A DNA stretch of 35,728 nt. Source: DATEOR01 sp035296905 (GTDB lineage Bacteria; Actinomycetota; Thermoleophilia; Gaiellales; Gaiellaceae). Shown here piece after piece: positions 35,231 through 35,728 of the stretch; the first letter of the stretch is position 1, and each line of letters opens with the position of its first letter. The translations under genes were made by a program, and so were the position numbers. The notes under the pieces are model-generated. The model saw only the letters and a list, made by a program, of their open reading frames with translations. It was not told the DNA's origin and did no database searches. Location of the stretch: contig DATHAA010000045.1 in the NCBI GenBank assembly GCA_035296905.1, positions 1 through 35,728 on the forward strand, in the 5' to 3' direction.

Positions 35231-35728
35231 TTATCCGACTGGGGTGCTCGGTTGGCGCCCAAGCTCGACTGTCACGTTCAAAGTCTCCTGTCCGCGATGC
35301 ACCTCGAGTTCGAGGGAATCGCCGGGCTGTTTCGAAGTCACTACGGACGCCAGCTGGTCACTGGTTTCCAAAAACTGCCCGTCTGCCTTCGTGATCACGT
35401 CGCCGCCGAGCCAGTACGTCGTGCCGGCGAAGACGACATGCATCGTGCCGCCCTTGAGACCGGCATCTGCGGCCGGGCTGCCCTCACGAACGTGTTGGAC
35501 CAGGACACCATTGTCTACGGGAACGCGGAAGTTCTCGGCGAGGTCCGAGCTGATGGTCGCGATGTCGACCCCCAGATACGCGTGCTCGACCTTGCCGTCC
35601 TTGATGAGCTGGCTCGCGACGTCCTTGACGGTGTCGATCGGGATGGCGAAGCCGATGCCGACGTTGCCGCCGGACTCGCTCTCGATCTGCGCATTCACGC
35701 CGATCACGTCACCGTTCGCGTTCAAGAG
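35231..35728 (-). CDS. HtrA/DegP-like S1C serine protease, C-terminal part (5' partial)
   Basis: Enters from the window's right edge and ends at TAA (35231-35233). It begins LLNANGDVIGVNAQI, which is the end of the trypsin-like domain just after the catalytic Ser loop, followed by GFAIPIDTVKDV, the linker helix, and a PDZ domain (AYLGVDIATIS … GVLVQHVREGSPAADAGL … GGDVITKADGQFLETSDQL … GDSLELEVHRG). The catalytic triad is outside the window. Probably a membrane-anchored periplasmic-side protease as in other actinobacteria. Terminates at the strong hairpin 35121-35156. Confidence 0.9.
   Translation of the reverse strand, partial: LLNANGDVIGVNAQIESESGGNVGIGFAIPIDTVKDVASQLIKDGKVEHAYLGVDIATISSDLAENFRVPVDNGVLVQHVREGSPAADAGLKGGTMHVVFAGTTYWLGGDVITKADGQFLETSDQLASVVTSKQPGDSLELEVHRGQETLNVTVELGRQPSTPVG

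Noticed and set aside
1..35728. tRNA, rRNA, CRISPR arrays, transposases or att sites
   Set aside because: I looked for regular direct repeats with spacers, transposase motifs and terminal inverted repeats, and cloverleaf-type sequences on both strands, and found none. A tRNA scan would be more reliable than reading by eye.

Overview
The window is GC-rich, gene-dense bacterial chromosome. Four things point to an actinobacterium: an ECF sigma factor of the SigR/SigH type with a zinc anti-sigma factor, a PAC2-family protein, abundant GTG starts, and many starts lying 6-9 bases downstream of a TAnnnT box (predicted leaderless mRNAs). The gene mix suggests the Thermoleophilia (Gaiella/Solirubrobacter side), but that placement is inference from gene content only. 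No rRNA, tRNA, insertion sequence, prophage or CRISPR array was seen.

Layout. 1-1410: end of a Pro/Glu-repeat protein facing an unrecognised helical protein. 1411-3139: a promoter-rich intergenic region with a 29-codon hydrophobic peptide gene divergent from an XRE-TPR regulator. 3241-5718: a large SF2 helicase. 5719-8564: PAC2 protein, then a selD-ctaA pair read on the minus strand. 8568-11716: a DDAH/arginine-deiminase-like hydrolase, a proline racemase-family enzyme, a two-domain rhodanese and a CBS-domain protein. 11751-13375: a second XRE-TPR regulator whose transcript continues into two small membrane-peptide genes. Divergent from it is a candidate structured small RNA with its own promoter and terminator (about 13452-13630). 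13644-15676: a TetR repressor with a DHA2 drug exporter and a putative operator. 15747-20635: acyl-CoA synthetase, class V aminotransferase, small membrane protein and NAD synthetase. 20654-23049: a secreted SpoIVB-type (S55) protein and a Mug glycosylase. 23087-26380: a translationally coupled run mmsA, osmC-like, cysteine desulfurase-like, hypothetical. 26381-31757: SIS sugar-phosphate protein, thioesterase, M16 and M24 peptidases, amidohydrolase and a MocA-like nucleotidyltransferase. 31754-35728: membrane proteins, a RodZ-like HTH/LytR_C fusion, then a thiol-stress block (anti-sigma, sigma, HMA metal-binding protein, YbdK-type glutamate-cysteine ligase) and the end of an HtrA-like protease.

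The strongest candidate for something undescribed is a pair of regulator-peptide modules. Each has an XRE-TPR protein (architecture of the RRNPP peptide-pheromone receptors) next to a 29-31-residue peptide gene with a clear Shine-Dalgarno. The two peptides share a plan: short N-terminus, hydrophobic core, then a C-terminal tail with a Gly...Trp-Val...Asp pattern. At locus 2 the peptide has a 13-base match to the 16S anti-SD tail, in a window where most first genes look leaderless. A divergent structured RNA shares the regulator's promoter region. Peptide signalling is inference; the ORFs, ribosome binding sites and promoters are visible in the sequence.

A second window-wide feature is the convergent junctions. 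Six of eight convergent gene pairs end in shared or abutting stop codons (CTAG or TAGCTA), leaving no room for a terminator.
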